Shown here: in pieces, positions 42,130 to 51,164 of the stretch
How the letters are laid out: every line of letters starts with the position of its first letter
Position numbering within the stretch: position 1 is the stretch's first letter
Assembly: GCA_030524705.1 (NCBI GenBank)
Contig: JAUNGD010000015.1
Location: 1-61,195, forward strand
DNA from: Lachnospiraceae bacterium
Lineage (GTDB): Bacteria > Bacillota > Clostridia > Lachnospirales > Lachnospiraceae
Length of the DNA stretch: 61,195 nt
Direction: 5' to 3'
The notes under the pieces: generated by a model
What the model saw: only the letters and a program-made list of their open reading frames with translations
Told to the model about the DNA's origin: nothing
The model's database searches: none
Position numbers and translations under genes: made by a program

Positions 42130-43056
42130 TTATTCTGCCAAATTCTCCTTAAAAAACTTTGTTGTCTCAGAAATATTTTCCAGAATAGCCGTTGAATCCT
42201 CTGTAAAAACATTAAATGTATGTTCGCAGTTTTCAATCATGTGTGCTTTTGTTCTCTCATTCGTAGAAGCCTCTACGATCTTGCCTGCAATAGAAGGGTC
42301 AACTGTATCATCGTCCACTCCATGAACAGCTAAAATAGGACCCGGATAAGCGGCCACCGCATCTAATGCGTCCATGCTTTCTACTTCCTCAAACCAGCGA
42401 AGGCCTACATGCATGGGTTCTCCAACCCACCTCGGCGCTATTGCTTCTCCTTCCTCTTTTGCTATAGCATAAGCTTCATCAAAGGAAATCTCACCAAAAA
42501 TATTTGCACCATTCATGCTGTTTGTTGCAGCCCATGTAACCACGGCCTGAAAAGTCTCCGGATACGTACCAGCAGCCAACAAAGCATCCATTCCTCCCTG
42601 GCTCCACCCCATAATGCCTATATGTTCGCTCTGAATCTCCGCTCGGCTCGCCAGATAATCTGCAGTCGCCTTTGCATCTATTATAGCGGAAGTTGGACAA
42701 AAATCAGCATTATCAGCTGTTGAACTGCCACATCCCATAAAGTCAATGCGCAAACTTGCAATTCCTGCCTCAGCAAGTGCTTCTGCTGCTCTCGCAAAGG
42801 CATCTCCGGATTCATTTCTGGAAGTGCCTGTGCCATGCAGCATTACAACAGCCGGAACTTCATTCTCTGCCCCAGCAGGTAAGACCAGCGTCCCCGGAAT
42901 CTCATGTGCCGGTATTCCCTCCTGTTCCTCTGCCTGTATACATACTTCATTCTCTATGGTTCCTGAAATACCCTCATCAGCGGAACTTTCTCCATAGACC
43001 ACCATAGCTGGAAGCATGTTTAAAGCCATTAATAACGCCATAATCTGCTTCTTCAT
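42130..43056 (-). CDS. Secreted alpha/beta hydrolase, copy 1
   Basis: 308 residues with signal peptide MKKQIMALLMALNMLPAMVVYG. Fold features: oxyanion region VVMLHGTGTSRNESG, nucleophile elbow GIMGWSQGGMDAL, acid in AVHGVDDDTVDP and catalytic His in IENCEHTFNVF, so the triad looks complete. Resembles dienelactone-hydrolase or feruloyl-esterase-like enzymes. It lies 62 bases upstream of bmpA on the same strand, so it may be co-transcribed with nucleoside uptake, perhaps releasing substrate outside the cell (inference). Paralogue of the next gene upstream. Confidence 0.88.
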   Translation of the reverse strand: MKKQIMALLMALNMLPAMVVYGESSADEGISGTIENEVCIQAEEQEGIPAHEIPGTLVLPAGAENEVPAVVMLHGTGTSRNESGDAFARAAEALAEAGIASLRIDFMGCGSSTADNADFCPTSAIIDAKATADYLASRAEIQSEHIGIMGWSQGGMDALLAAGTYPETFQAVVTWAATNSMNGANIFGEISFDEAYAIAKEEGEAIAPRWVGEPMHVGLRWFEEVESMDALDAVAAYPGPILAVHGVDDDTVDPSIAGKIVEASTNERTKAHMIENCEHTFNVFTEDSTAILENISETTKFFKENLAE

Positions 43057-43092
43057 ATCGTCACCGCCTTAAATTTCTTTTTCATAATGCAA

Positions 43093-44004
43093 TTACATGG
43101 TTTCCTGGAACCATTTGATCGTAGCATCTGCCGCTTCATAAAATACCCTGGTATCTAACGTAAGCGAATTGAAAGTATGATCGCCGCCCTCTATCACATA
43201 CATTTTAGAGTTTTTGTTTGCACAATTAGAAATAACTGTTTCAACCTCTTCCACAGAAAAAATACTGTCTTCCGTTCCGATCAGTCCAAGTACCGGCGCC
43301 TGTATCTTCGCAACATCTGATAATACGTCATATTTTTCAGCGCCTAAAATCCAATTATACCCGACATGCATCGGCTCACGCCAGTCATATTCGACTGTGT
43401 AGTATCCATTCTTCTCCGCCTCAGCACGCTGTTCCTCCGTCGTAGTTATACGGCTAGTTCCTGTTGTCCAGATAACCAACGACTTATATCCTTCATTATT
43501 AGCTGCCGTTCGATATGCATGAATGCCTCCCTGGCTCCATCCAATAAGGCCAATTCGTTCCGAATCGATTCCTTTTATTGATTTGATATACTCTGTAGCC
43601 GCAACTGCATCTGACATTGCATTGTCAAAATCAAAATCAGCATCACTGGCCGTACTCTCGCCGCTTCCCATAAAATCAATACGGATAGAAGCAATTCCTT
43701 CACGAGCCATCATTTCTGCCAGGCGCTTATAGCTTCCCCCGACTTCATCTTTTACGGAACCAGTGCCGTGAAGCATAACAACTGCCGGTACTAAATTTTC
43801 CTCATCCATCTTATCCGGGAGTTCTATTTTTGCCGGTATCTCATGATCCCCGTTTGGAATAAAAACTGTTTTTGAAAAATCTTCATTTTCCGCCGCGACA
43901 GCAACCTGCGTCGTCTCAGCTTCTTCCGCTATAGCAATGCCTGTTGCCGCCATAACTGTCATTACTGCCAGTAGCATTCCTGTTAAACATTTTTTTCTCT
44001 TCAT
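43093..44004 (-). CDS. Secreted alpha/beta hydrolase, copy 2
   Basis: 303 residues from ATG 44004 (GGAGGACGAC upstream). Signal peptide MKRKKCLTGMLLAVMTVMAATGIAIA. Oxyanion VVMLHGTGSVKDEVGG, elbow GLIGWSQGGIHAY, acid in GLIGTEDSIFSV, His in IEGGDHTFNSL. It shares SIRIDFMGSGEST and the EPMHVGYNWI/EPMHVGLRWF block with copy 1, showing a tandem duplication followed by divergence. Same strand, 36 bases before copy 1. Confidence 0.88.
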   Translation of the reverse strand: MKRKKCLTGMLLAVMTVMAATGIAIAEEAETTQVAVAAENEDFSKTVFIPNGDHEIPAKIELPDKMDEENLVPAVVMLHGTGSVKDEVGGSYKRLAEMMAREGIASIRIDFMGSGESTASDADFDFDNAMSDAVAATEYIKSIKGIDSERIGLIGWSQGGIHAYRTAANNEGYKSLVIWTTGTSRITTTEEQRAEAEKNGYYTVEYDWREPMHVGYNWILGAEKYDVLSDVAKIQAPVLGLIGTEDSIFSVEEVETVISNCANKNSKMYVIEGGDHTFNSLTLDTRVFYEAADATIKWFQETM

Positions 44005-44031
44005 CTTTGTCGTCCTCCTTAGATTAAATAT

Positions 44032-44049
44032 AATTTGTAAGAACAATTT
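44032..44049. promoter_or_regulatory. Candidate Crp/Fnr box before the hydrolase genes
   Basis: On the minus strand AAATTGTTCTTACAAATT, an imperfect palindrome with core TTGT-N4-ACAA, 28 bases upstream of the copy 2 hydrolase start. Spacing fits Crp/Fnr-family sites, and two such regulators lie immediately upstream. Functional role unproven. Confidence 0.4.
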
Positions 44050-44200
44050 ATACTTTTCATCTTTTTTATCCAAGGACATTTGGCTCTTTTTCTTCTTTCC
44101 ATGTAATTTCATACATTTTATACAAAACAGTATCTTTTATTTTATGCATTTTAAACATTCTGGTCCTTTTCTGATTTATCCTCCCAAAATGATGCCTGCT

Positions 44201-44917
44201 CTATATCATTCCATGTATTTTACATTCAACAAGCTTCTTCATTTCTTCATACTGTTTTTGGGTCACAACGATATTTCTTCCCATCTTTTTTACCATTCCT
44301 TTACCCTGCATATCCGCTATAATTCTGGTATAGGTTCGCTCTGATATTCCGACAGAATCAGCAAATCTTCTTCTGCTCATTGTAACAACATACGTACCTG
44401 CTTTTTCATACATCTGATACTGTTTGCACAAAAACACACAGACACGCTCTGTAGCAGAAAGAAGCACATACAATCTCTCCCAGCGTGCCTCTTCAACCAG
44501 ATATCTTATAATCTTCTCGGTCTGCATGGAAAACACACCCAAATCATTTCTCAGCCACAGTTCATACTCTTTGCGCGGTATCACAAAACACAGACTGTCT
44601 TCTGTTGCAATCAGACTTGTTCTGTATTTGTCCTCACCCATTAACAGTTCCATGGCTCCGAATACTTCAATCGGTTCAAACTGTAAATATCCATACACCA
44701 TTCCGTATATTCTATAATCCATAGCAAGGACTTTACCGGTCAGCAATACGAATATTTTATTTACTTTTTCCCCCTCATTTATAAAAACTTTTTCCTTCGG
44801 CATGCGTTTCACTGTAACACTGCGTTTAACCGAATCAGGTGCATTCTTAAAATAGTTTTTTAGGTACATCGCTTTATCTTTATCTAAACTTTCTATTGTT
44901 GAATCTACCTCATTCAT
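44201..44917 (-). CDS. Crp/Fnr-family regulator, copy 1
   Basis: 238 residues. N-terminal cupin-like effector domain (about residues 35-130: VFINEGEKVNKIFVLLTGKVLAMD, FGAMELLMGEDKYRTSLIATEDSLCFVIPRKEY), long dimer helix, and C-terminal winged helix MSRRRFADSVGISERTYTRIIADMQGKGMVKK. The cAMP-binding RxS signature is absent, so the effector is probably not cAMP. It lies 196 bases upstream of the hydrolase pair and is a close paralogue of the next gene. Confidence 0.9.
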   Translation of the reverse strand: MNEVDSTIESLDKDKAMYLKNYFKNAPDSVKRSVTVKRMPKEKVFINEGEKVNKIFVLLTGKVLAMDYRIYGMVYGYLQFEPIEVFGAMELLMGEDKYRTSLIATEDSLCFVIPRKEYELWLRNDLGVFSMQTEKIIRYLVEEARWERLYVLLSATERVCVFLCKQYQMYEKAGTYVVTMSRRRFADSVGISERTYTRIIADMQGKGMVKKMGRNIVVTQKQYEEMKKLVECKIHGMI

Positions 44918-45041
44918 CTGCCATACCCCTTTTTTCGTTATAATATTACACCGTATTATGCCGAAAGAAGGTCATATGTCTCTTTTTTGATATTGCACCA
45001 TCCTGCCTGTCCATGCAGAATCCCAGCTTCTCTGCGTCAGT

Positions 45042-45758
45042 TTATATCATCCCATGTATTTTATTTTCAACGATCTTTCTCATTTCTTCATACTGCTCTT
45101 TTGTCACAGCAATATTTCTTCCTACCTTTTTTACCATTCCTTTATTCTGCATGTCTGTTATGATTCTGGTATAAGTCCGTTCTGATATGCCAACAGAATC
45201 GGCAAATCTTTTTCTGCTCATTGTAACAACATACGTACCTGCTTTTTCATACATCTGATACAGCCTGCATATGAACACGCAGACCCGCTCTGCTGCTGAA
45301 AGAAGCACATACAGTCTCTCCTTTCGGGCCTCTTCAACCATATACCTTATGATTTTTTCAGCCTGCATAGAAAACACTTTCAGGTCATTTTGCATCCACC
45401 GTTCATACTCATTACGCGGTATTATCAGAAACAGACTGTCTCCTATCGTGGTCAGACTTGTTCTATATTTGTCTTCACCCAGTATCAGTTCCATCACGCC
45501 AAATACTTCAATGGGCTCAAATTTCAGATATCCATATACCATCCCGTTTATCCTATAATCCATGGCAAGAACTCTTCCCGACAGCATTATGAATATTTTA
45601 TTTACTTTTTCACCCTCTTCTATAAAAACCGTCTCCTTAGGCATGTGCTTCACTATAATGCTCTTTTTAACTGAATCAGGTGCATTCTCAAAATAATTAC
45701 TCAAATATATCTGCTTCTCTTTATTTAAATTTTTTATTGCTGAATTCCATTCGTACAT
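45042..45758 (-). CDS. Crp/Fnr-family regulator, copy 2
   Basis: 238 residues from ATG 45758, 8 bases after AAGGAG; the ATG at 45764 is too close to it. Same length and layout as copy 1, with near-identical HTH (MSRKRFADSVGISERTYTRIITDMQNKGMVKK) and identical C-terminal KIHGMI. Effector-domain differences (GEDKYRTSLTTIGDSLFLIIPRNEY) suggest different ligands acting on shared DNA sites. Tandem duplication parallel to the duplicated hydrolases. Confidence 0.9.
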   Translation of the reverse strand: MYEWNSAIKNLNKEKQIYLSNYFENAPDSVKKSIIVKHMPKETVFIEEGEKVNKIFIMLSGRVLAMDYRINGMVYGYLKFEPIEVFGVMELILGEDKYRTSLTTIGDSLFLIIPRNEYERWMQNDLKVFSMQAEKIIRYMVEEARKERLYVLLSAAERVCVFICRLYQMYEKAGTYVVTMSRKRFADSVGISERTYTRIITDMQNKGMVKKVGRNIAVTKEQYEEMRKIVENKIHGMI

Positions 45759-45852
45759 CTCCATGCTCCTTTTTTATTTATCGTACCGCTCCCACCAGTC
45801 AGTGTATAGCAGTTTTTGTATGAATTAAAGGGAATTCATTAGATAATATACT

Positions 45853-45910
45853 GAAAAAAACATCCCCACCAGAAATCCAATACTATGTAAACACGGATTT
45901 CGGTGGGGAT
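45853..45910 (-). terminator. Terminator of the sugar-acid operon
   Basis: ATCCCCACC(A)GAAATCC and GGATTTCGGTGGGGAT form a stem of about 16 bp (45862-45878 with 45895-45910), flanked by A- and T-runs on both sides. It ends the kinase operon and can act in both directions. Confidence 0.9.
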
Positions 45911-45980
45911 ATTTTTATAATAATAGAAGGAATTGGGAATATTTATCGTTTTGTATCATAATTGCCGTCAAAGCCGCTCC

Positions 45981-47078
45981 TTATCTCTGCACTCTGGCTC
46001 CTGCGCCTCCCATGATAGCTTCGACCTCTTTTTTGCTGGCCATAGTGGTATCTCCCGGCGTTGTCATGGCCAATGCTCCATGTGCCGCACCGTAATTCAC
46101 AGCGGTTTCCGCATTTCCCGTAGTCATCAGTCCATAGATCAATCCGGATGCAAAGGAATCTCCGCCTCCGACACGATCCATAATTTCAAGACCTTTATAA
46201 TCCTTGGACTTATAGATCTCGCCGTCCGCCCAGCAGATTGCCCCCCAGTCATTAACAGTTGCCGTTTTTACTGTACGAAGTGTCGTTGCCACTGCCTTGA
46301 AATTCGGATAAGCTTCTGCTGCCTGGTTAATCATCTTTTTATAGCCTTCCAGATTCAGTTCTTTTAAGTTTTCATCATTTCCTTCAATTTCGAAGCCGAG
46401 GCATGCAGTAAAATCTTCTTCATTTCCGATCATGACATCCACATATTTTGCAATTTCCTTGTTTACTTCCTGCGCCTTGGCATGTCCGCCGATGGCGCTC
46501 CACATGGAAGGCCGGTAATTCAGGTCATAAGATACAACCGTTCCATATTTCTTCGCCGTTTTAATTGCAGCGAGGACAGTTTCACAGGACTGTTCCGAAA
46601 GTGCAGCGTAGATACCGCCTGTGTGGAGCCAGCGTACGCCCAGTTCCCCGAAAATATAGTCAAAATCAAAATCTTCCGGCGTTGCTTTGGAGATAGCCGT
46701 ATTGGCACGGTCCGAACATCCTACCGCACCGCGGATACCAAAACCGCGCTCCGTAAAGTTAATTCCATTTCTGCATACACGTCCGATTCCATCTGTTTTC
46801 ATCCATTTGATCAGGGAAGTATCCACGCCGCCCTGTAAAATAAAATCTTCCATCAGCATGCCGACTTCATTGTCTGCGAATGCTGTAATAACGGCCGTAT
46901 TCAGGCCGAAGCATCTGCGGAGTCCGCGGACAACATTGTATTCTCCGCCGCCTTCCCATGCACGGAAATTTCTTGCAGTACGTATTCTTCCTTCACCCGG
47001 ATCCAGGCGGAGCATGACTTCGCCCAGAGATACTGCATCATATTTACATTCTGCTTCCGGTCGTAAATTCAAATTCAT
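45981..47078 (-). CDS. PfkB-family sugar kinase, 2-keto-3-deoxygluconate kinase type
   Basis: 365 residues. N-terminal substrate motif YDAVSLGEVMLRLDPGEGRIRTARNFRAWEGGGEYNVVRGL, C-terminal PfkB motif DRVGGGDSFASGLIYGL with the catalytic Asp. Longer than usual for the family, with an inserted NLKELNLEGYKKMINQAAEAYP segment. With KDPG aldolase next door it would phosphorylate 2-keto-3-deoxy-sugar acid at C6 before cleavage. Starts 16 bases after the aldolase stop. Confidence 0.88.
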   Translation of the reverse strand: MNLNLRPEAECKYDAVSLGEVMLRLDPGEGRIRTARNFRAWEGGGEYNVVRGLRRCFGLNTAVITAFADNEVGMLMEDFILQGGVDTSLIKWMKTDGIGRVCRNGINFTERGFGIRGAVGCSDRANTAISKATPEDFDFDYIFGELGVRWLHTGGIYAALSEQSCETVLAAIKTAKKYGTVVSYDLNYRPSMWSAIGGHAKAQEVNKEIAKYVDVMIGNEEDFTACLGFEIEGNDENLKELNLEGYKKMINQAAEAYPNFKAVATTLRTVKTATVNDWGAICWADGEIYKSKDYKGLEIMDRVGGGDSFASGLIYGLMTTGNAETAVNYGAAHGALAMTTPGDTTMASKKEVEAIMGGAGARVQR

Positions 47079-47093
47079 ATATTTTCCCTCCTG

Positions 47094-47735
47094 TTATGCA
47101 CGAATTGACCTGGCAAGTGTAACCGCTTTCTCTGTCAGTTCTTTGATCTTGTCAAACTCTCCGGCCCTGATCATATCGCCTTTTACCATCCAGCTCCCGC
47201 CGCAGGCAATTACAGCTGTGCAATTAAGATACTCTTCCAGATTCTTCTCATTTATACCTCCGGTAGGCATTACCTTCAGGCCCACATAAGGAGCTGCCAG
47301 CGCTTTGATGGTAGATACCCCGCCGAACTGCTCTGCCGGAAAGAATTTTATCACTTTAAGTCCACGCTTTATTGCCTGTGCAACCTCTGACGGAGTGACA
47401 CATCCGGGGAATACCGGAATATTTTTTCCGATACAGTAATCTACGATCTCCGGATCAAATCCAGGGCTTACGATAAACTTAGCGCCTGCCGCCACCGCAC
47501 GGTCCACCTGCTCTGTGGTCAAAACAGTGCCTGCGCCTACCAGCATATCCGGATACGCTTTTACCATCAAGCGGATGCTCTCCTCCGCCGCAGCCGTGCG
47601 GAAAGTAACCTCCGCACAGGGAAGTCCTCCTTCACACAGAGCTTTTGCCAACGGTTCGGCATCTTTGGCATCCTCTAATACAACTACCGGAACAATTATA
47701 CATTCAGCTATTTGATTTTCCATCACACTGCTCAT
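47094..47735 (-). CDS. eda: KDPG/KHG aldolase
   Basis: 213 residues. Class I aldolase with catalytic Glu in CAEVTFRTAAAEES, GAGTVLTTEQVDRA, PGFDPEIVDYC and Schiff-base Lys in LKVIKFFPAEQFGG; GGINEKNLEEYL near the phosphate site. Splits 2-keto-3-deoxy-6-phosphogluconate into pyruvate and glyceraldehyde 3-phosphate. ATG 47735 has AGGAGG about 7 bases before it. Lies between dehydratase and kinase genes. Confidence 0.93.
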   Translation of the reverse strand: MSSVMENQIAECIIVPVVVLEDAKDAEPLAKALCEGGLPCAEVTFRTAAAEESIRLMVKAYPDMLVGAGTVLTTEQVDRAVAAGAKFIVSPGFDPEIVDYCIGKNIPVFPGCVTPSEVAQAIKRGLKVIKFFPAEQFGGVSTIKALAAPYVGLKVMPTGGINEKNLEEYLNCTAVIACGGSWMVKGDMIRAGEFDKIKELTEKAVTLARSIRA

Positions 47736-47749
47736 TATACTACCTCCTA

Positions 47750-49495
47750 TTAAAAATCTAAATATGCACCTTTCATCGGACTTACTGCGTGCTCACTAAA
47801 TAAACGAAGCACGCCTGTTTTATAACGAAGCTCTCTTGGTTCCCAGTTTTTCTTACGTTCTGCAAGTACTGCATCCACTTCTTCCGGCGTCTTCTTTTCA
47901 CCGGCAATACCGATGATGTTAAGCTTCCGCTCCATAACATCAATCTCAATGAGATCCCCTTCCTCTACCAGAGCAATAGGGCCGCCGTCTGCCGCCTCGG
48001 GGCTGCAGTGACCGATGACCGGGCCTGTAGATGCACCGGAGAAACGTCCGTCTGTAATCAGTGCAATACTGCGCCCCAGTTCTTTATCGCTGCTGATTGC
48101 TTCTGACGTATAGAACATCTCCGGCATACCGCTTCCTTTAGGTCCTTCGTAGCGGATAAATACTGCATCGCCTTTTTGTACTTTGTGCTTTAAGACGGCG
48201 TCCAGGCACTCCTCTTCACTGTCAAAAGGTCTTGCGCGAAGTACGGCTTTGAACATTTCCTTCGGGCATGCCGTATGTTTGATAACCGCGCCTTCAGGAG
48301 CAAGATTGCCCCGCAGCACCGCAATGCTTCCGTCGGTTCCGATGGCCTTGTCTGCCGGCCTGATAATATCTTCCTTTGTCACATTGCATCCGTAACGCTT
48401 ATTGAATTCCTGAAGCCACTTATCGCACCGCTCATAGAAGCCGTTTTTCTTCAGGTCATTCAGATTTTCTCCGAGAGTCTTGCCAGTTACCGTCATGACA
48501 TCCAGATGCAGATGATCCTTGATCTCTTCCATAATAGCCGGAACACCGCCCGCATAATAGAAGCATTCTGCCGGCCAGCGACCTGCCGGACGTACGTCCA
48601 AAAGGTATTTTGCCCCCCTGTGCAGTCTGTCAAAGGTATCTCCCGTGATCTCAATTCCCAGTTCATGGGCGATTGCCGGAATATGGAGCAGGCAGTTGGT
48701 GCTTCCGGAAATAGCGGCATGTACCATGATCGCGTTTTCAAAGCTTTTCATTGTAACAATATCGCTGGGGCGCATATTTTCCATTGCTGCAAGCTTCACA
48801 GACTGCTTTCCGGCTTCTTTTGCAAATGCCAGAAGATCCGGGCTGGTCGCCGGCATCAGGGCGCTTCCCGGAAGAGCAAGTCCCAGTGCCTCTGCCATAA
48901 TCTGCATCGTAGAAGCTGTCCCGATGAAAGAGCAGGCGCCACAGCTCGGGCAGGCATTATTCTTTGCCCAGTTAAGCCTGTTCTCATCAATTTCGCCTCT
49001 TTCATATTGTGCACTGTACATTCCCAGCTGCTCCAGCGTCAGCATTTCGGGGCCGGCATTCATGGTACCGCCTGGCACAACAACTGAAGGTATATTTACC
49101 CTGAACAATCCCATCAGGTTGGCGGGCATGCCCTTGTCGCAGCTTGCCAGGTATACTCCGCCGTCAAAGGGTGTCGCATTGGCGTGTATCTCAATCATAT
49201 TGGCAATCATTTCACGACTTGCCAGACTGAAGTTGATACCATCCGTTCCCTGGCTTTCACCATCGCAGATGTCCGTACAATAATATCTTGCGCCATGGCC
49301 GCCTGCTTCTTCAATACCCCTACGAACCTCTTCCACCAGAACTCCCAGATGTCCGCTTCCCGGATGGCTGTCTCCGGCCGTACTCTCAATAATAATCTGC
49401 GGTTTAGACAGATCTTCCGGAGTCCATCCTGTTCCAATTCGAAGCGGATCCAGTTCCGGTGCAAGTTTACGCATTTTCTGACTTACTAATTCCAT
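47750..49495 (-). CDS. IlvD/Edd-family sugar-acid dehydratase
   Basis: 581 residues. Fe-S cluster cysteines in YLASCDKGMPAN and NNACPSCGACSFIGTA, acidic metal ligand in CDICDGESQGTDGINFSL, and C-terminal LITDGRFSGASTGPVIGHCSPEAADGGPIALVEEGD. Family members dehydrate dihydroxyacids, 6-phosphogluconate or free sugar acids. The following kinase and aldolase imply a free aldonate giving a 2-keto-3-deoxy acid (gluconate- or related aldonate-dehydratase), not branched-chain amino-acid synthesis. The exact substrate is not determined by sequence. Confidence 0.9.
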   Translation of the reverse strand: MELVSQKMRKLAPELDPLRIGTGWTPEDLSKPQIIIESTAGDSHPGSGHLGVLVEEVRRGIEEAGGHGARYYCTDICDGESQGTDGINFSLASREMIANMIEIHANATPFDGGVYLASCDKGMPANLMGLFRVNIPSVVVPGGTMNAGPEMLTLEQLGMYSAQYERGEIDENRLNWAKNNACPSCGACSFIGTASTMQIMAEALGLALPGSALMPATSPDLLAFAKEAGKQSVKLAAMENMRPSDIVTMKSFENAIMVHAAISGSTNCLLHIPAIAHELGIEITGDTFDRLHRGAKYLLDVRPAGRWPAECFYYAGGVPAIMEEIKDHLHLDVMTVTGKTLGENLNDLKKNGFYERCDKWLQEFNKRYGCNVTKEDIIRPADKAIGTDGSIAVLRGNLAPEGAVIKHTACPKEMFKAVLRARPFDSEEECLDAVLKHKVQKGDAVFIRYEGPKGSGMPEMFYTSEAISSDKELGRSIALITDGRFSGASTGPVIGHCSPEAADGGPIALVEEGDLIEIDVMERKLNIIGIAGEKKTPEEVDAVLAERKKNWEPRELRYKTGVLRLFSEHAVSPMKGAYLDF

Positions 49496-49540
49496 CTTTT
49501 TTTATTTCCTTTCTTCATTTTTTATAACCCCACAGAGCAT

Positions 49541-50914
49541 CTACAGCAATCCAGGCAGAACTCCCTGGAACAAGCTTAGTATACTGACAAATATCAATAT
49601 ACTGACACCTGCTACAAATCCTCCCAAAGTCCAGCCGCGGATCGTGTCATTCAGCTCAATATGGAAGAACTTTGTAATTGCCCAGAATCCTGAGTCATTC
49701 GGCAGAGATAAACCTATGCCGCCTGCACATACTGCAATAGCGCAAAGAACAGGTGACACTCCTCCGGTAACTGCAATACTGGAAACAATCGCGGAAGTGG
49801 TGGTAAGCGCTGTGGTGGTTGAACCTGTAGCGCATCGCAGCACCTGTGCAATCACAAAACACATAAGCAGTACCGGCATATGGAAACCTGTCAGGGTATC
49901 TGTAATGTATGTGGCAATGCCGCATGCCCTTAAAATACCGCCGTAAGCGCCGCCTGCCCCAGTGATCAGCAGAATCTGTCCTACACTGTCTGCACCATCG
50001 CTCATAATCTCCGTAATAGAACGCTTCAGATATTTACGGGAGATAAATGCCCCATACAAAACGCCAATCAACATAGCAATATTTTTGTCACCTATAAAAT
50101 TTAAAAATGTGAGAACCGCTCCTTCTTTCAGGAAGAAAGAAGAAAAGCTGCCTAACAGGATCAGCACAATAGGAACCAACAGAATAGAAAGTGTTTTCAA
50201 ACCGCTCATAGAATCAGCGGAATCCTCAACGACCGTCTCTTCTTCCAGATCAGAAAAGTCCCATTTTTTACCTGACTTCTGATCCAGCTTATTTACAAAG
50301 TTTCCATAAACAATACCGCCAAAAAACATACCAACAAAGGCTGCGACCAATGCATATGGGAAAAAGAGTCCTACATTGACTCCCATATTTGCTGCTACTG
50401 CCAGCGGCGGAGCTGTAGGCAGAACCAGCGCAAACGTACAGGTCGTAGCAACTGCCAGGATTCCTCCGTAAGCTGCCATCGAATATCCGGATTTTTTGGA
50501 CATTGCCCGAAGCATCGGAGCAAACATAATATAGACAACGTCTCCGAATACCGGAATACCGGTAATGAAACCTGCAAATGCGGCTGCAAAGTGGGATTTA
50601 TCATTACCCAGAGTTTTCAGAATCGCATTACAAATATTATTGATGCCTCCTGATTCATACATGAACATGCCCAATATAACACCGAGGCCGGTAACCATAC
50701 CAATACTTCCAAGCGTAGAGCCAAAGTTGTTCTGGATAATCGTACCAATTCCTTCCACAGTAGAGCCATCCACAGTCGTAGTCATAAGCGGCATCCTACA
50801 GGCAATACCCGTACCAACCGCCACTGCCAGTAATGCAACAAACGCATTCAGTTTCAATTTCATAATGCAAAACAGCAGCACTACGATAGAAATGATGAAA
50901 ATTACCATCAACAT
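49541..50914 (-). CDS. GntP-family gluconate-type permease
   Basis: 457 residues, 12 or so TM helices. GntP features: FVALLAVAVGTGIACRMPL, GMVTGLGVILGMFMYESGGINNICNAIL, HFAAAFAGFITGIPVFGDVVYIMFAPML and SLPNDSGFWAITKFF near the C-terminus. H+-coupled uptake of gluconate or a related sugar acid. First gene of the operon, downstream of a consensus promoter with operator-like palindromes. Confidence 0.92.
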   Translation of the reverse strand: MLMVIFIISIVVLLFCIMKLKLNAFVALLAVAVGTGIACRMPLMTTTVDGSTVEGIGTIIQNNFGSTLGSIGMVTGLGVILGMFMYESGGINNICNAILKTLGNDKSHFAAAFAGFITGIPVFGDVVYIMFAPMLRAMSKKSGYSMAAYGGILAVATTCTFALVLPTAPPLAVAANMGVNVGLFFPYALVAAFVGMFFGGIVYGNFVNKLDQKSGKKWDFSDLEEETVVEDSADSMSGLKTLSILLVPIVLILLGSFSSFFLKEGAVLTFLNFIGDKNIAMLIGVLYGAFISRKYLKRSITEIMSDGADSVGQILLITGAGGAYGGILRACGIATYITDTLTGFHMPVLLMCFVIAQVLRCATGSTTTALTTTSAIVSSIAVTGGVSPVLCAIAVCAGGIGLSLPNDSGFWAITKFFHIELNDTIRGWTLGGFVAGVSILIFVSILSLFQGVLPGLL

Positions 50915-50970
50915 AAAAACTTACCTCCCATATTTATTTTTTTAATTTCTGTCTCACCATCCAGCCTTTG

Positions 50971-51043
50971 TAACATCTGACGTCTTATGTTATCTTGTTT
51001 TTATTATATATTTAGTGCATTTTCATGTCAATACATCTGATGT
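50971..51043 (-). promoter_or_regulatory. Promoter and operators of the sugar-acid operon
   Basis: Consensus promoter: -35 TTGACA (51026-51031), 17-base spacer, -10 TATAAT (51003-51008). ACATCTGATGT (51033-51043) abuts the -35. ACATCTGACGT (50973-50983) lies inside a larger repeat TAACAT-N10-ATGTTA (50971-50992) just downstream of the start. A third copy, ACATCCGATGT, is at 51169-51179 in the end of the regulator gene. Probable sites for the adjacent GntR/FCD repressor. Confidence 0.8.
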
Positions 51044-51070
51044 TTTTTCGTATTTTTCTACTTTCCGCAC

Positions 51071-51111
51071 AAAAAAATAGTGACTTAATAGAGTTAAAAG
51101 TCACTATTTTT
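51071..51111. terminator. Bidirectional terminator after the GntR gene
   Basis: AAAAAAATAGTGACTT (51071-51086) and AAGTCACTATTTTTA (51098 onward) form a stem with A/T runs on both sides. It separates the regulator gene from the operon promoter. Confidence 0.88.
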
Positions 51112-51164
51112 ATTAGATTTGACTATATCCTTATCTTTTCCACTTTTTCAAAAATTATTCTCTT

